Assembly: GCA_014529385.2 (NCBI GenBank)
Contig: CM043966.1
Coordinates: 39,800,037 to 39,864,036, forward strand
Direction of reading: 5' to 3'
DNA from: Adiantum capillus-veneris
Lineage: Eukaryota > Streptophyta > Polypodiopsida > Polypodiales > Pteridaceae
Length of the DNA stretch: 64,000 nt
In this document: positions 11,443 through 23,286 of the stretch, piece by piece
How positions within the stretch are numbered: position 1 is the stretch's first letter
Layout: the number at the start of each line of letters is the position of its first letter
Notes under the pieces: generated by a model
Databases searched by the model: none
Told to the model about the DNA's origin: nothing
What the model saw: the letters and a program-made list of their open reading frames with translations, nothing else
Translations under genes and position numbers: made by a program

Positions 11443-12640
11443 ATGGACTTGAACACAATAGCTCAAGGATTTGTAGCTTCTTGTTCCAAAACGGGGATCA
11501 AACATAATATGGTAGCTCAAATCTACATCTTTAAATAGAAACATGGTGAGTCTGTTAAGGATTGTGCAACTCGAATGAAAAACTGCATTGCCAAATGCCC
11601 AGAGCTGGAGATACATGCAGAAGTATCTTTGTTTTTGGAGGGACTGCTAAACAAATAACTTCATGCTATACTCTATAGTAAAAAGTATACAACCCTAGAA
11701 GCGTGTGTGTCAGGTGCTATTGACTTAGGAGACAATTGCAAAATTTTCAACAAAGAAGATTTTCCTAAGGATAACCAAAGCGAGAAAACAACATTCACTA
11801 AACCAGCACAAGTGGGAACGGCTGCTGCAGCACCACTCTCAGCCATAAAAGATATGCTAAAAAGGATGAACAACATGATGAACAACATGCAAAAAGCACC
11901 TATGAGGGGACCAGGACAAGGGATACCTCCACAGGGACAACCAATTAGACCACAAAAATGGTGTACAATCGAGGGTAAATGGACCAACCATAAGACCCAT
12001 GAGTGTTACTTCAGACCAAAGTATGATGGGAATGTCCAATACGTGCCCATGAGGCCACAAGGACAACCCATGTACAGATATCAGCCTAATATGGCCCACC
12101 AATGGGTATGGAAAGACCTCAACCTGTGTTGGGACAACAACCTCCATATCTAGGACATACTGCAGTGCCTATAAAGTACATGCACTCTGAAGGAGTCATA
12201 GATTAACAAGCATTAGTGCCTGTTACAACCTATGCAGAGCCTAGTCCATCTACAGTACTGGTAGAAGGAGATTGGTATAATTCACATCCACCACCAATGG
12301 AAGAAACCGTGACTTCTGCTCCACCAGAGCTCGCACCAATGTATTATGTAGCTAATCAAGGTGTCATACCTCCCATGATAAGACCCATGATGAAGCTAAG
12401 AACAGGAAAGTGTCATAACTGTGGTGCTGATGATCATTGGAAAAATGAATGTCCAAAGCCTGACAAAAATCTCAAACCTTTTGAAGCCTATTACATACAA
12501 TGTTGCAAAAATAGATGACACTTTTTGGAAGATTGTCCTAAAAATCCTTTGAGTAAGGCTAAAACCGTAGTAAACGTAGTCCAAGTGATACCCAGTAGCT
12601 CATCAGAGAGTGAACCGATTGTTCCAATCAAGGTAATCAC
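11443..12640 (+). pseudogene. gag: Gag remnant of a Tat-like Ty3/gypsy element
   Basis: Gag forms the particle and packages the RNA. The frame from the ATG at 11443 has a stop near 11536 and another near 11657, then runs 11707-12153; a frameshift leads into 12216-12518. The early part ('CATRMKNCIAKCPELE', 'FLEGLLNK') has the look of a gypsy Gag helical core. The middle is Pro/Met/Gln-rich. A zinc knuckle C-x2-C-x4-H-x4-C ('CHNCGADDHWKNECPK') lies at about 12412-12456; a second, weaker Cys/His cluster follows ('CCKNR' then 'HFLEDCPK') with a stop inside. The N-terminus appears truncated. It is followed at once by protease on the same strand. Confidence 0.75.
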
Positions 12641-13071
12641 TAGAGCCTAGGCAAAGAAAAAAAAACACAACTCCTCTGATGATTTGGAAAATACAAAAGC
12701 TTCTTCTCAAAGAATCAAAAGGTGCAGAAGAAAAAGATATGAGATGAGAAAACAAAAACAACGGGTTGAAATCGAGGAGAAAGCAAAGAAGATATTCCAG
12801 GAAAATTTGAAAGAAACTGGAAGTGAATTCAAGGAAACATCTGGAGGATCCATTCTTGTTGATTAAATTTTTGAGCCTATTAATGCCGCCTTGGAAGCCT
12901 ACCAAGCAGGACTTAAAGCAGGCCAAAAAATGAAAAAAAAATGGGAAAACTATCCATCTCCAAACATGGAAGCAGCAAAGCTGGAAGCTTATCAAAATTT
13001 GGTAAGAATCACGCAAGAAGCTGGAAAAACAAAAACCCGAGTTTGAAAGTATCGCAAAACATGAGGAGCTT
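12641..13071 (+). pseudogene. Charged linker between Gag and protease
   Basis: The plus strand encodes a strongly charged Lys/Glu/Arg-rich piece (12684-12866), then 'INAALEAYQAGLKAGQ' near 12880 and a Glu/Lys-rich run, with stops and a frame change near 13040. It is predicted to be helical or coiled-coil. It has no enzyme motif and is best read as the Gag-Pol spacer of the Tat-like element. Confidence 0.5.
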
Positions 13072-14110
13072 GTGGTAAAAGAAACAAAAGAAAAATCCAA
13101 TGTGGTGGCAGAACCCCACCTTGAAAAAAAAGAACCAAAGCTTATAGTGCCTAACAGCAAAGATGCCTTAGATGAAATTCCATTGGTAGAGGAAGACCAT
13201 CCAGGACACTTATGGGTAAAAGTCAATGATGGGAGTCTAACTCTAAAGTTAGCTCCTATAGAGGAAGTCTGGTTGGATAACCTACCTTCTGATATGAACA
13301 TGGATGTACAATCTTTGTACGGGGATTCCGGATCGAAAGCTTCAGGAATGTCAAAACCTTTGATCTTGAAAACATTACCTTCTTACTTGGGAGATAACGA
13401 AGATGAATCCATCGTGTCTAAGACCACTCAAGTGAAAAGAGCTGAACAGACCCTAGAAGTAGACAACATTCATTCAATCATGTCTACATCCATCCAATGC
13501 ACTCTTACCTTGGGAGAACTGTTAAAACTCAGACCATACCTATGGAGTGATTTACAGAAAACCCTAGAGAAGGTGGAGATCACGGGGTTAATCTCAAAAA
13601 AATTGGGAAAATTAAAAAATGAAATGAAAAACAAAGAGATTCGATATGTTCCCAAGAACAAATTCGGAGAATATTATGAAGGGAAGGAAGGAAACACCAC
13701 CCTCCCAGTGAATTATAATGACATTGAAACCATGGCAATACTAGATAGTGGAGCAGGCATAGCCATAGCCACTAAAGCAGTATGGGAATCTTGGGGACAA
13801 CCAGCCATTAGACAAACTCAAATGAAATTACAATTGACTGATGGACACATTGAGAGACCATTAGGGATGCTTGAAAAAGTGATAGTCAATTCCTGTGGAA
13901 TTAAATATCACCAACGAAATCATATTGGGAAGACCTTTCGTGCGACAGGTACAACTTATCCAAGATTGGGGAAACAATTATATGTACTTAAAGCAAGTGG
14001 GTTCTATAACACGAGTAAATCTAAAAGATCACATTTATAGAGATGTCTTGAAAACACCCATCCAAGAGTTTGATTCAGTCTCTTCAAGTGAAACTAAACT
14101 CCCATCCTAG
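13072..14110 (+). pseudogene. Retropepsin (PR) region of the Tat-like element
   Basis: Protease that cuts the Gag-Pol polyprotein. The frame 13072-14040 is open for 322 codons; residues 1-200 are a charged linker and the active-site motif 'AILDSGAGIAIATK' lies at about residues 222-235 (catalytic Asp at 13744). A frameshift near 13890 moves the end into another frame (13895-14110), where 'EIILGRPFVRQ' is the typical C-terminal flap/strand motif, followed by 'DWGNNYMYL'. The linker spacing and these two motifs fit the Athila/Tat group better than the chromovirus in this window. One frameshift separates the two halves, so it cannot be functional as it stands. Confidence 0.8.
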
Positions 14111-15030
14111 TTAAATAAAGACAATCCTATTTGGATGTGTGGAGCTTCAAAAAATGGAAGTTTAAGACGAGAAGAATGTATGCTAGAAAGGGACTACACA
14201 GACAAAGCCTATGTACCTCTCCCCTTTCCAGAGCATTTATTTGAGCCATTCGAGTGGACTCAAATTTTAGCGACAATGGATGTATGTGTGAATACGTCTA
14301 TGCCTACTCAATTTTGCAATGAGGATGGCTATGACATAATTCCTATCCAAATGATTTAAATCCTCAACATTGAAGACGAAGATGAGGAACCCAAGGACTT
14401 AATGAAAGCTCAACAAGTCTTTTCGGAACCTCTATTACGATGCAATAGATGAGTTAGATGAACACTCAGCTACCTCAGAAGGTTCGGGGTCAGAAAAAGA
14501 GCATACAAGAGCTAAGCTACTGTTAAAAGGAGGGGAGGGAAAGTTTTTAACTTTCCAAACCAGAAATCAAGAAGGCAAATATGGTATAAATGAAAAAGAG
14601 ACACCAGAATTGTGAAAACACGACCTATGCCATCAGTCTCGAGTAAAACACAATTCTTGATGCAAATAGATGCTAATGATTGTGTCAAGGACAAAGTAAC
14701 TTACAGATATCCTTCAAACAAAAACTCAAAAATGTCTCAAACATCGAGAAAAACAAGGAGGGGTACTCAAGAAAAATCACAGGATAAGAAACCACTCATG
14801 ACTAGAGTCGAGCGGAAAAAAAAAATCAAGAGTTGAAAAAAGCTCTAAAGGAGATATACACAACTGAAATGGAAACCACGGAAGAGGATGGTAAGGATAT
14901 AATGCATGTTCCATCCCATTACAAAAAGTATACTCTCCAAGATTAGAAAATCATAGTCGAGCAACTTGTTAGGGAACTACGGAAACAAGGCGAGTCTTAT
15001 GAAGGACCTGAAAACGCTAAAAGGGTAGAC
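14111..15030 (+). pseudogene. Spacer between PR and RT of the Tat-like element
   Basis: Open pieces at 14135-14359 and 14612-14836 encode acidic and Lys-rich sequence with stops between. No catalytic motif is visible. A long PR-RT spacer is expected for this group. The last part runs into the 'EPGEKPRPAYIA' start of the RT region. Confidence 0.5.
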
Positions 15031-16064
15031 TTGGCTGAACCAGGAGAAAAACCTAGACCTGCTTACATTGCGAATGACGTAACAGCAGAAGAAGAAAAGC
15101 TTTTGTTGAGCTTGTTAAAGGAACACCGAGATATCTTCACTTGGTCATACAAGGATCTCAAGGGTGTTGATCCCAAAAAATTTCAACATACCATACCCAT
15201 CAGAGATAAACCAAGTAGACAGAGACCACGTACAATGAAACATTTTCCAGGAAGATAAAAGAAGAGATTGAAAAACTAAAGGAATCCAAATTCATTTACG
15301 AAATTGAACACATAGATTGGGTGTCACCAATTGTGGTAGTTCCCAAGAAGAATGGAAAATTACAAGTGTGTGTTAATCTCAAAACGGTGAATACAGCTAC
15401 CGTTAAAGACAACTTTTCTCTTCTGATAACTGAGCATATTTTAGAATGAGTTGCAGGAAAAGAAGCTTACAGCATCTTAGACGGATTTTTGGGATACAAT
15501 CCACTTTTGATTGACCCAAAAGACCAGCATAAAACTTCTTTTGCAATACAATGGGGTATATTTGCCTATCGGGTTATGCTATTTGGGTTAACTAATGCTC
15601 CAGCCATGTTTCAAAGACTGATGAGCCTTGCTTTCAAAGAACATGTTAGGAAATTATTAGAAGTATATATGGATGATCTATGCATACATTCATCAATCCG
15701 GGCTGATCATTTTGAACACCTCAAAAAGGTATTCAAAAAATGTAGACTTTATAGGATTTGCTTAAATCCTGAAAAGTGCACATTCATGGGTAGACAAGGA
15801 AATATTATTGGACATATAGTGTCTAAAAATGGCATAGCTACTAATATTGAGAAGATTCATGTCATTGCAGATTTGCCTAGATCAACAGTAGTAAAGGGGG
15901 TACAAGCCTTCATGGGACATTGTGGATATTACCGACGATTCATCTACATGTACGCTATAATTGCAAAACCCATGTATAGCTTGATTACGCACTTTGAATG
16001 GACCGAGGCATGTGAAGAATCCTTCATGAACTTAAGCAAACTCTCACCTCATCTCCAATATTGA
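15031..16064 (+). pseudogene. pol: Reverse transcriptase of the Tat-like element
   Basis: RNA- and DNA-dependent DNA polymerase. The N-terminal part (15031-15258) has 'LLKEHRDIFTWSYKDLKG' and 'HTIPIRDKPSRQRPR'. After a frame change, 'WVSPIVVVPKKNGK' and 'VCVNLKTVN' follow (about 15310-15390), then a stop at about 15448. The main frame 15489-16064 carries 'RVMLFGLTNAPAMFQRLM' and the active site Y-M-D-D at 15666-15677, followed by the thumb ('HCGYYRRFI'). The usual 'RVCVDYR' reads 'QVCVNLK' and the usual 'YSFLDGF' is 'YSILDGF'. The catalytic Asp pair is kept. Frameshifts and a stop make it dead. Confidence 0.9.
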
Positions 16065-16500
16065 AAGCACCAGATTGGAATAAGGTATTCCACGTACATG
16101 TAGATGCTTCCAATTTTGTTATAAGTTGTATACTAGCTCAACTAGGAGATAGGAAAGTTGACTTTACTATTTCTTATGCTAGCTGACAATCGAACATGGC
16201 GGAAAAGAATTACACCACCACCGAAAGGAAAGGATTAGGAATGATCTATGTCATTAAAAAGTATAGACATTACCTATTAGCCAACAAGTTTGTGTTCTTT
16301 GTGGACCACCAAGCTTTATTGTATTTGGTCAACAAGCCATGCAGCACAGGGAGAATAGTGAGATAGTTCATCATTCTTCTGGAATTTGATTTCACTGTGG
16401 TTGTAAAAAAAGGCACTACACATCAGTGTGAGCAAATCATTTATCAAGGATTGTTTCAGGGGAATCACCTGAAGGGGTAGATGATGATCTACCAGATGCC
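16065..16500 (+). pseudogene. RNase H region of the Tat-like element
   Basis: The domain that removes the RNA strand after first-strand synthesis. In one frame it reads 'KVFHVHVDASNFVISCILAQ' (about 16083-16142, first catalytic Asp), 'YTTTERKGLGMIYVIKKYRHYL' (catalytic Glu, about 16210-16275) and 'FVFFVDHQALLYLVNKP' (third Asp, about 16290-16340). Stops occur near 16183 and 16363. It directly follows the RT thumb, as normal for gypsy Pol. Confidence 0.8.
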
Positions 16501-16503
16501 TAT

Positions 16504-18300
16504 TTGTTCTCCGTGGAAATGATACCTCGATGGTCGGAAAATGATTGGTCATTGATGACAATAGCTCAAGTGGATTCACAAATACCACTTCCTGTCATGA
16601 TCGAATCAATCAAGCAATCGGCTATGTATTATTTACTAGCTGGAAGGCCATACAAAAGAAATCAGGATGGGGTATTACTCTTATGCATTAATCTTGAAGA
16701 AACGAAACAGTACCTAAGTCAAGCACATGTTACCATAGTAGGACTTCACTTTGCGGAAGACCAAACTATGCAACGAATCTTAAGACTTGGAGTATTTTGG
16801 CCGACTATGAGAAGAGATGTTCAATCTTTTGTAAAGGATTTCCCTCAATGTCAAAAACAAAGACCCATACCTCATGTAACATTGTTTCAAATGTCACATG
16901 TGCCTAAGTGGAGTAACTATCTGGTTACTTACTTATCAAGCCGAACATTTCCTGAGAATATGAGTAAACGTAATCAACGAGCCAAACATTTCCTGAGGAT
17001 ATGAGTAAACGTCGTCAAAGAGGAGAGGTAAAGATCAACATTTACGTCTTTGTGCAAATAAAAATGAGTATATTCCGATTATAGAACAAGCACATGATGG
17101 ATTAGCTAGAGGTCACTTTTAGTGAAACCACCGCAAGAGCAATCTTGATGGCAGGCATATAGTGGCCAACACTTTTTGCATATGCCCATGAAGATGTTCG
17201 AAGGTGTGATGCTTGTCAACGAGCAAAAATGCCAACACAAGTAGATAACATGCCCTTAAGACCAATGATGGGGGCTAGAGCTTCGCAAAATGGGATATAG
17301 ATTTTGTTGGACCGATACAACCACCTACTTATAGAACCCAAGCTCAATATATCATTGTAGCTACGGACTATTTGACCAAGTGGGCTGAGGCTAAAGCAAC
17401 TCAAAAGAATGATGCCAGAACCACAGTTTCATTCTTATATGATATGTACTCACGAGATATGGACTACCGATAGAGATTGTCAGTGATCGGGGAACTCATT
17501 TCCTCAATGAGATAATTGAGTATTTGCTTAATGAGTTTATGGTCATCCATAACAAGTCAACTCCCTATCACCCACAAGCAAATGGACAAGATGAGCATAC
17601 GAATAAAATCCTTAGCTCGGTGCTGACTAAAGTAGTTAGTTCAGGAAGTACAGACTGGGAAATGAATCTCCATGCTACTCTATGGGATTATCGAGTTTCA
17701 TTCAAAACAGCTCTAAATGCTATACCCTTTAACCTTGTTTATGGTCTTGATGCCATACTTCCAATAGAATTTCTATTGCCAACATTAAGGGTAGCACAGA
17801 ATCTTGAGTGGACTGGACATGAACTATCATAAAGACTTGAAGATTTAGAAAAGCTAGATAAGAAAAGGCTAACTGCTGTAGCTCATATCTATACACAAAA
17901 GCGGAAACAAAAACAATTTTTTGATTCCCACTTAATCACAAAAATCTTCAAGAAAGGAGACTTAGTTTTAGTCTATTCTCTAAGAAACACATTCCTAAGT
18001 TTAATAAAAGGAAAACAGATTATTTATCATTGAAGATGTATCTCCAAGTGGAGCAGTAAAATTGTCCACCTAGATGGTGAACCAATGGCTAATTGGATCA
18101 GTGGATGTCGTTTAAAGAAATACAATTTTCCACTAACCAATGAATTGCTAGAAAGAATGCATGCAGCCAAGCAAAGAAAGATCAACGATAGCAGGTTATT
18201 GATGAATCCCAAGAGGAAGCTCGACTTTAAGTACTCAAGCGAAAAGCTGATCTCAAGAATCAGCAGATACCGATTCCATCAACACTCTGGAAATAGATGA
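16504..18300 (+). pseudogene. Integrase of the Tat-like element, with two zinc-finger copies
   Basis: Joins the cDNA to the host chromosome. An H-H-C-C zinc region is seen twice: first at about 16725-16860 ('GLHFAEDQTMQRILRLGVFWPT', second Cys pair reduced to 'FPQC'), then at about 17090-17222 ('AHDGLARGHF', 'CDACQRAK'), separated by a 'VPKWSNYLVTYLSS' linker. The catalytic core has 'WDIDFVGP' (about 17290), 'IVSDRGTHF' (about 17475-17500) and the 'HPQANGQDEHTN' motif that holds the Glu (about 17570-17605). The frame 17524-17832 is open and ends in 'LEWTGHELS'. A C-terminal part with 'GDLVLVYSL' and 'LDGEPMANWISGCRLKKY' follows to 18300. Several stops and frame changes are present. Confidence 0.88.
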
Positions 18301-18306
18301 TCGACA

Positions 18307-18572
18307 ATGTTGGAATTACCTAAAGATGCAATTTCAACAGATGATGACTGGTTAGATGGAATGGACATGCGGATCAAAGTAAAGCTCAACAATCATAGCA
18401 CCAATGCTTTGGTCGACACAGGAGCTAGAGTAAATGCAGTAAATTATTCCACATACAAGAAGGCAACAAGTCAAGCATTGACAGCAGGAATAGTGACAAT
18501 CAATGGATGCAACAAGAACCCAGCCCCAACATTGGGAGTAGTCAACATGAACTTGATAGTACATAGTGAGGC
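18307..18572 (+). pseudogene. Second retropepsin, N-terminal half, in frame after integrase
   Basis: It continues in the same reading frame as the integrase tail after one stop at 18298-18300. It reads 'MRIKVKLNNHSTNALVDTGARVNAV', a textbook retropepsin active site (D-T-G-A, catalytic Asp codon 18415-18417, about residue 37), followed by 'VTINGCNKNPAPTLGVVNMN'. The match stops near 18572, where unrelated DNA begins; the matching C-terminal half is at about 20838-20990. A protease domain here is out of the normal gypsy order because PR is already present at 13072-14110. It could be an extra 3' ORF of this element or the remains of another element joined in frame by chance. Confidence 0.65.
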
Positions 18573-18739
18573 GGTCCGGGGCGGGCAACAAGAAGAGTGG
18601 CCTTTAAGCACCCTTGTAGGCTCCCGTGCTGCTCAATTGGGTTGGGGTTGGAAAAAACAATAAACACACACACAAACCCGCAACCTAACCCTACACAAAT
18701 TTGGGGCACCACCTAGTTTTGGATGTGAACTAGGACACG

Positions 18740-18810
<71 letters not shown>

Positions 18811-20830
18811 TGCTCGGGCTGCTTTGAAATGTATCGGCAATGATCAAGAAAACACAATTATATATGTAAGAAAGAGAGAGAAGAGGGAGGGGGTGCTTGT
18901 TGCATTAATACCTTCTTACAAATCTGTCATGATCGATCAAAGTGAGATTAGTATTTGTTCAACATAGCTTGAGTGAATTTCACCACGACACATCACAAGA
19001 AAAGCCACCCCAATCCCTGTTTTAAGGCTAGGGGAGTCCTCTCCACCTTGTCGCCCTCTTACAATACGTGGGATTTATGGCTAAATTGATGACAACACCC
19101 AGACACAAGCTATCAAGAACTAAAAATATCACCAAGACACTTACACATCATTGTTGTCCATTACTTCACGTTGGAAGAGAGACAAAGTATCCAAGCTTAG
19201 TCCAAATCCACCCTCCTTGATTCAGCAAATATTGGGCTTACACTAGTAGGAGGAATGATAGATTTTCCACTCTCAATTAAATGATCCCTCTCTCTCTTAC
19301 AATGGCATAGAGTTCCCGTGCTAATCACCCCTATTACAGCACATGCACAAGCATACGACAATGAGCTTCCACTCAAGAGCTCCTTCTAGAGAGGTTGAAG
19401 CTTTGGAGAAGTTGACATTCACCTCTTTACAGCACCTATAGAAGAAGCAATCAGCATGGCGAAGCAGCGCGTGTCGATGAAGCTATGTTATCTTCAAACC
19501 TTGGAAAATTCATGATAAAAGCCTTCATTTGCAGAGGTTATCCTTGGATTTTTTTTTTATTTTTTGAAGTTCTTTACAAAGCTGAATAGAGTATGGTAAT
19601 ATGGACATATATGTAGAGAGAAAGTGGGACACATAGGGTGTAGAAATGGAGGATGAAGGCTATGGAGGTGTGAGATATGTGGCAATGGTGAAGAGGGTGA
19701 ATTAGTACATGGGAGTTGCAGGTTTGGGAGTGGGAAGGAGAGGGAGGAGTGTGTGTGAAAGACGAAAATGATAAAGTGGAAGAGGGAGTGTGGCTGCATA
19801 GCATGGGCAAATTGGGGTCCACCAATAAAATCATAGCTCACAGCTCGTAGCTTAAAAAAATATGAAAAAATTTGAGATGAAAGTTCAGCTCACGAGCTAC
19901 AACTTTTGTTCGTATCACTTTTTCAAATTCGGGGAGCATGTGATCTTTAAAAATTGAGCAAAACCGACTGTTTTTTCCACTGCACAAAGTCCTTGTGAGG
20001 TCCTTCTTTGGATGATTCTTTTGAATACCTCCAAGAGTGAGCTTCCCATGGTGCATGCATGCATTCCACATACCCTTGACCTTATTTGGTAGGTCTATAA
20101 TTGAAGATATTGTTGAGATCATGATATAAGTGAATAATACAACTAAGAAAATCAAATATTGAGGGGTCTAAAATTTTTTTGTACATGTCAAATATAAATA
20201 ATATAGGTGAAAAAAATATAAAGGGGTCAAAATAAATCTCTCTCATTATAAGTCTACCATAAAAAGATGAACATTTTTGGTGGTCTAATTTATGAGAGTA
20301 ATAGAGAATAGATGTAGGAAGGAAAAAACCACAATAGTGAAAAAATATACACATAAATAGAACTAGTTTTTTTGGATTTTTGTTGGGATGGAGTTACACC
20401 AAAAATAAGAGAAGCTTGCATGAAATTATTTTTATATGGAATAAAGAGTATGCAAAATGGTAAGAAAAAATATGGTAATGGTGATTCAATGTACATAGCA
20501 TAAATAACACACCATAAGTATAAATATTTAAATAAATACCAAAATAATTATGAAAAATCATTTTATTTAGGCCCTATATACAATAAAATATTTACACACA
20601 AATGGACCATAATATACTTATATTTTTTATATTTTTTTGGCTCAACTAGCCCAGTGACTAGCTAATTAAGGGTTTTTAAGAAGATATGGGAAAAGTCCCC
20701 TAACTCACACACACACCTATATACAGTGAAATGGTAGGGATAGCCAGTGTTTGGATGATTTTGGTAGGGTGGGTTAACTTACTATGGCAATTACGGAGAG
20801 CCGAAAAACGGCTATCAATAGATGTTAATG
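18573..20830. mobile_element. Insertion of about 2.2 kb splitting the second retropepsin
   Basis: The retropepsin halves on either side are in the right order and orientation, so the 2.2 kb between them must be inserted. It starts with a GC-rich stretch (gaggcggtccggggcgggc) and includes a long (GA)n run. I found no LTR pair, clear terminal inverted repeat or target duplication, and no recognisable protein. The minus strand from about 20500 to 19560 has several overlapping open frames, but their content is low-complexity and I do not call genes there. Exact ends are uncertain by about 20 bp. Confidence 0.55.
18744..18807 (+). repeat. (GA)32 microsatellite
   Basis: An uninterrupted run of 64 bp of GA inside the insertion. 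Confidence 0.95.
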
Positions 20831-20834
20831 TCCT

Positions 20835-21285
20835 CATCAATTTGTATGCTTACCAGATGAACACATGAATGAAACAATGATTCTTGAAATTCCCTGGATG
20901 CGAACATACAAAGCAGTACCAAATTGGGATACAAATCAGCTAAAGCTATCACCTAAAGGAGGGAAACTCATTGTTCCGATTGCACCAAGCAAAGAGGAAT
21001 GAAAAAGAAGCAATCAGCAGATCAAACCACGAAGTAACCAATCTTTTTCATCCCTTCGACAATCAAATCCTACAAGTAGCATGCAAGGAGTCAGGCAAAT
21101 TTGGGTACCAAAAGCATAGCTTAAGTATAAACCGATTCATATCTGGGTGCCTGAAACTTCACCGACAAAACATAAGAAGGTTCAAAGGGTTAAAACACAT
21201 AGACGATTGTTCAACCCATGCACATAGTCGTCCCGGAGTACGCCATCTTGGAGGGGTGGAAGGGCACTAAGTACTAAGTAATTAA
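20835..21285 (+). pseudogene. Second retropepsin, C-terminal half, and basic tail
   Basis: The plus strand reads 'VCLPDEHMNETMILEIPWMR' at about 20845-20904, then 'NWDTNQLKLSPKGGKLIVP'. This is the end of a retropepsin (hydrophobic-hydrophobic-x-x-P-W followed by a strand and a basic patch) and complements the VDTGAR half at 18307-18572. After a stop at about 20999 the frame continues with 'GVRQIWVPKA' and 'IHIWVPETSPTKHKK', repeated W-V-P units that resemble the basic tail of the decayed element near 7430. Confidence 0.55.
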
Positions 21286-22685
21286 GGGCAATGTTTGAAG
21301 AGGGAGGAAATATTTTGATGTTAAGGTGTGATTTTTTGTAAAATTACATAATAATACCCTTATATTCATCATCAAGGGAAAATTCACTGATAATATCTTT
21401 CCATGAGTGTAAATAGTGTATATACTATCAGAAAATCATCAAAATTAGTCCTTTTTTGGGTATTTTTCATCATTCTTATTGATAAGGAGACTTAAAAATA
21501 GAAAAAGCCAACAAAAAACAATAAAGCTGTGTCTTTCAATGGATTTTCTTAATTATTGGATTTTTACTTTGCTTTTTCATAGCATTTTGCTATTTCTTTC
21601 ATTTTTTCAAATAAACAGGTCAAAAAATTAATAATAAATAGCAGGGAAGCTCATATGGAAAAACAAAAGACACGATGGTGGTCAAAAAGACAAGGTGGAC
21701 ATGCAAAAAAAATTTCAATGAAATCAGAAGATGGAAGCGGGAAACCTAAATTAGGCGGCCAGGCCTACTTTTGCAAAATTCTTGCAGAATGATCTACAGG
21801 AATTCGATCAGGGAAATTTTTGAGTCTAACATAGATTTCACGGCCTACTAGGACAAACAAGGGAATCTGGATAAATTTGGTTCGGGAAGTCCGGGTATAG
21901 ATATCCAAGGTAGGCTAAAACCACCTCATTTCCACTTGGAGCCTTTGTAGAGAGAGATTTCGATGTCTTTCGCGCGACTTTTCTGTCCACAATTGACCAT
22001 TTTCAGCATCGTCTCACACGAGACATGAGTGATAAGTTCTTTACTCGTCAATGATCCATTTTGTACGGCCGGTAGCTAGTCTAAAGTTCTAAAAAAAACC
22101 CTAGAAACCGAGCAGTGCACGGAGACCTACGACCAAAAACTGACCATAGCGGCCTGCCAGCTCGACCAAATCAGATGGGATTTGAACCATAGCATGCCCT
22201 AATGTAATAGAACCTTTCTATATCATCAATTGACCATTAGGAAGGGGTCGAGGGGTCCTCGGTAGAAAAGTTAGGTTTTTGGCAAATGTCGAAATTCCGA
22301 CCTCACTCCATAAATGGCTTGCTTATGAGGTCCATATACAATGTATATCATTGGTTTGGTGAAATCAATGAGGCTTAGCCCTTGAAAAGAAAAAAATTGC
22401 TTGAAGGTTACAAAGCGTCAAATTCAACATACGGGGTCAAACTGTCTCCAAATGAGCCAGAATTGGACAGGTTGCTTCACGATTATGGTGCGGACAAGTC
22501 CAAAGCCTCAAAGTTGACCGACCAACCCAACAGGTAGTGTAGTCACAAAAAAATGATGATTTCAGAGTTGACAAAGCACAAAGTGATGCCGGCATGACCA
22601 AACTTTACCAAATTCAATTTAGGACTTGTATTTGGAATATCTCTAGGTCAAAATTTGTGAGTTTTACAAAGAAATTATCAGTGTT

Positions 22686-22707
22686 GTAAATAATCACGAT
22701 TATTTAC
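22686..22707. repeat. 22-bp palindrome (gtaaataatc-ac-gattatttac)
   Basis: A perfect 10-bp inverted repeat around a 2-base centre. Two similar palindromes follow at 22970 and 23265. Half-copies (gtaaataattgac) occur near 25821 and, inverted, near 28824. Confidence 0.8.
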
Positions 22708-22969
22708 TTTTGCATCAGTTGTGCTTGGAAATTGTCACCTCACCTCACCTATCATGTGTGCACACCTATTACATGCCAAAAATCAAGTATGAGCCAAAAT
22801 GACCACCCATTACTTGGAAAATTGTCAAAAAACGGAAAGAAGTCTTTGCAAGCCAATTTTTGGGTTATGGACATCATTTCTTGATACAAATCACCTTATA
22901 TCTCAGGTACATGGTCTATACAATGCCTAGAACCAGTTTGTACCAAAAAATGTCAATTTTGGAAGAAAA

Positions 22970-22991
22970 GTTAATAATCACGATCATTTAC
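22970..22991. repeat. 22-bp imperfect palindrome
   Basis: gttaataatcacgatcatttac, the second of the three, 284 bp after the first. It has lost perfect symmetry but keeps the same core, aataatcacgat. Confidence 0.7.
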
Positions 22992-23264
22992 TTTCTGGTC
23001 AAAATTGGGGAGTTTTGATAGTTTGCCATCATACATCCAAAGTACATGATGTGTTAAGCCCACCAGCCAATTTTGAATCAATTTGGGGCTCAAAATCTCA
23101 AAATTTCCTTTATATCTACTGTTTCAGAGACCTAAAGCCAAAATCTGGTACCATTCTCACCCTATGCATCCAAATGAGCCCATATTTCACTCAGAGCATA
23201 TATTTGGTAAATACTTCAAGCCTATGGAGCCAAGTTTGCAGAAAGTTGAAAAATTTCCTCAATT

Positions 23265-23286
23265 GTAAATAATTGCAATTATTTAC
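23265..23286. repeat. 22-bp perfect palindrome
   Basis: gtaaataattgcaattatttac is fully self-complementary. It is the third of the set, 295 bp after the second. Confidence 0.8.

Noticed and set aside
12603-13301. 232-codon minus-strand frame
   Set aside because: It lies opposite the charged linker and start of protease of the Tat-like element and has only Ser/Phe-rich composition.
19557-20496. Minus-strand genes in the 2.2-kb insertion
   Set aside because: Overlapping frames in two phases with Phe/Leu/Ile/Ser bias from AT-rich DNA; no motif or domain.
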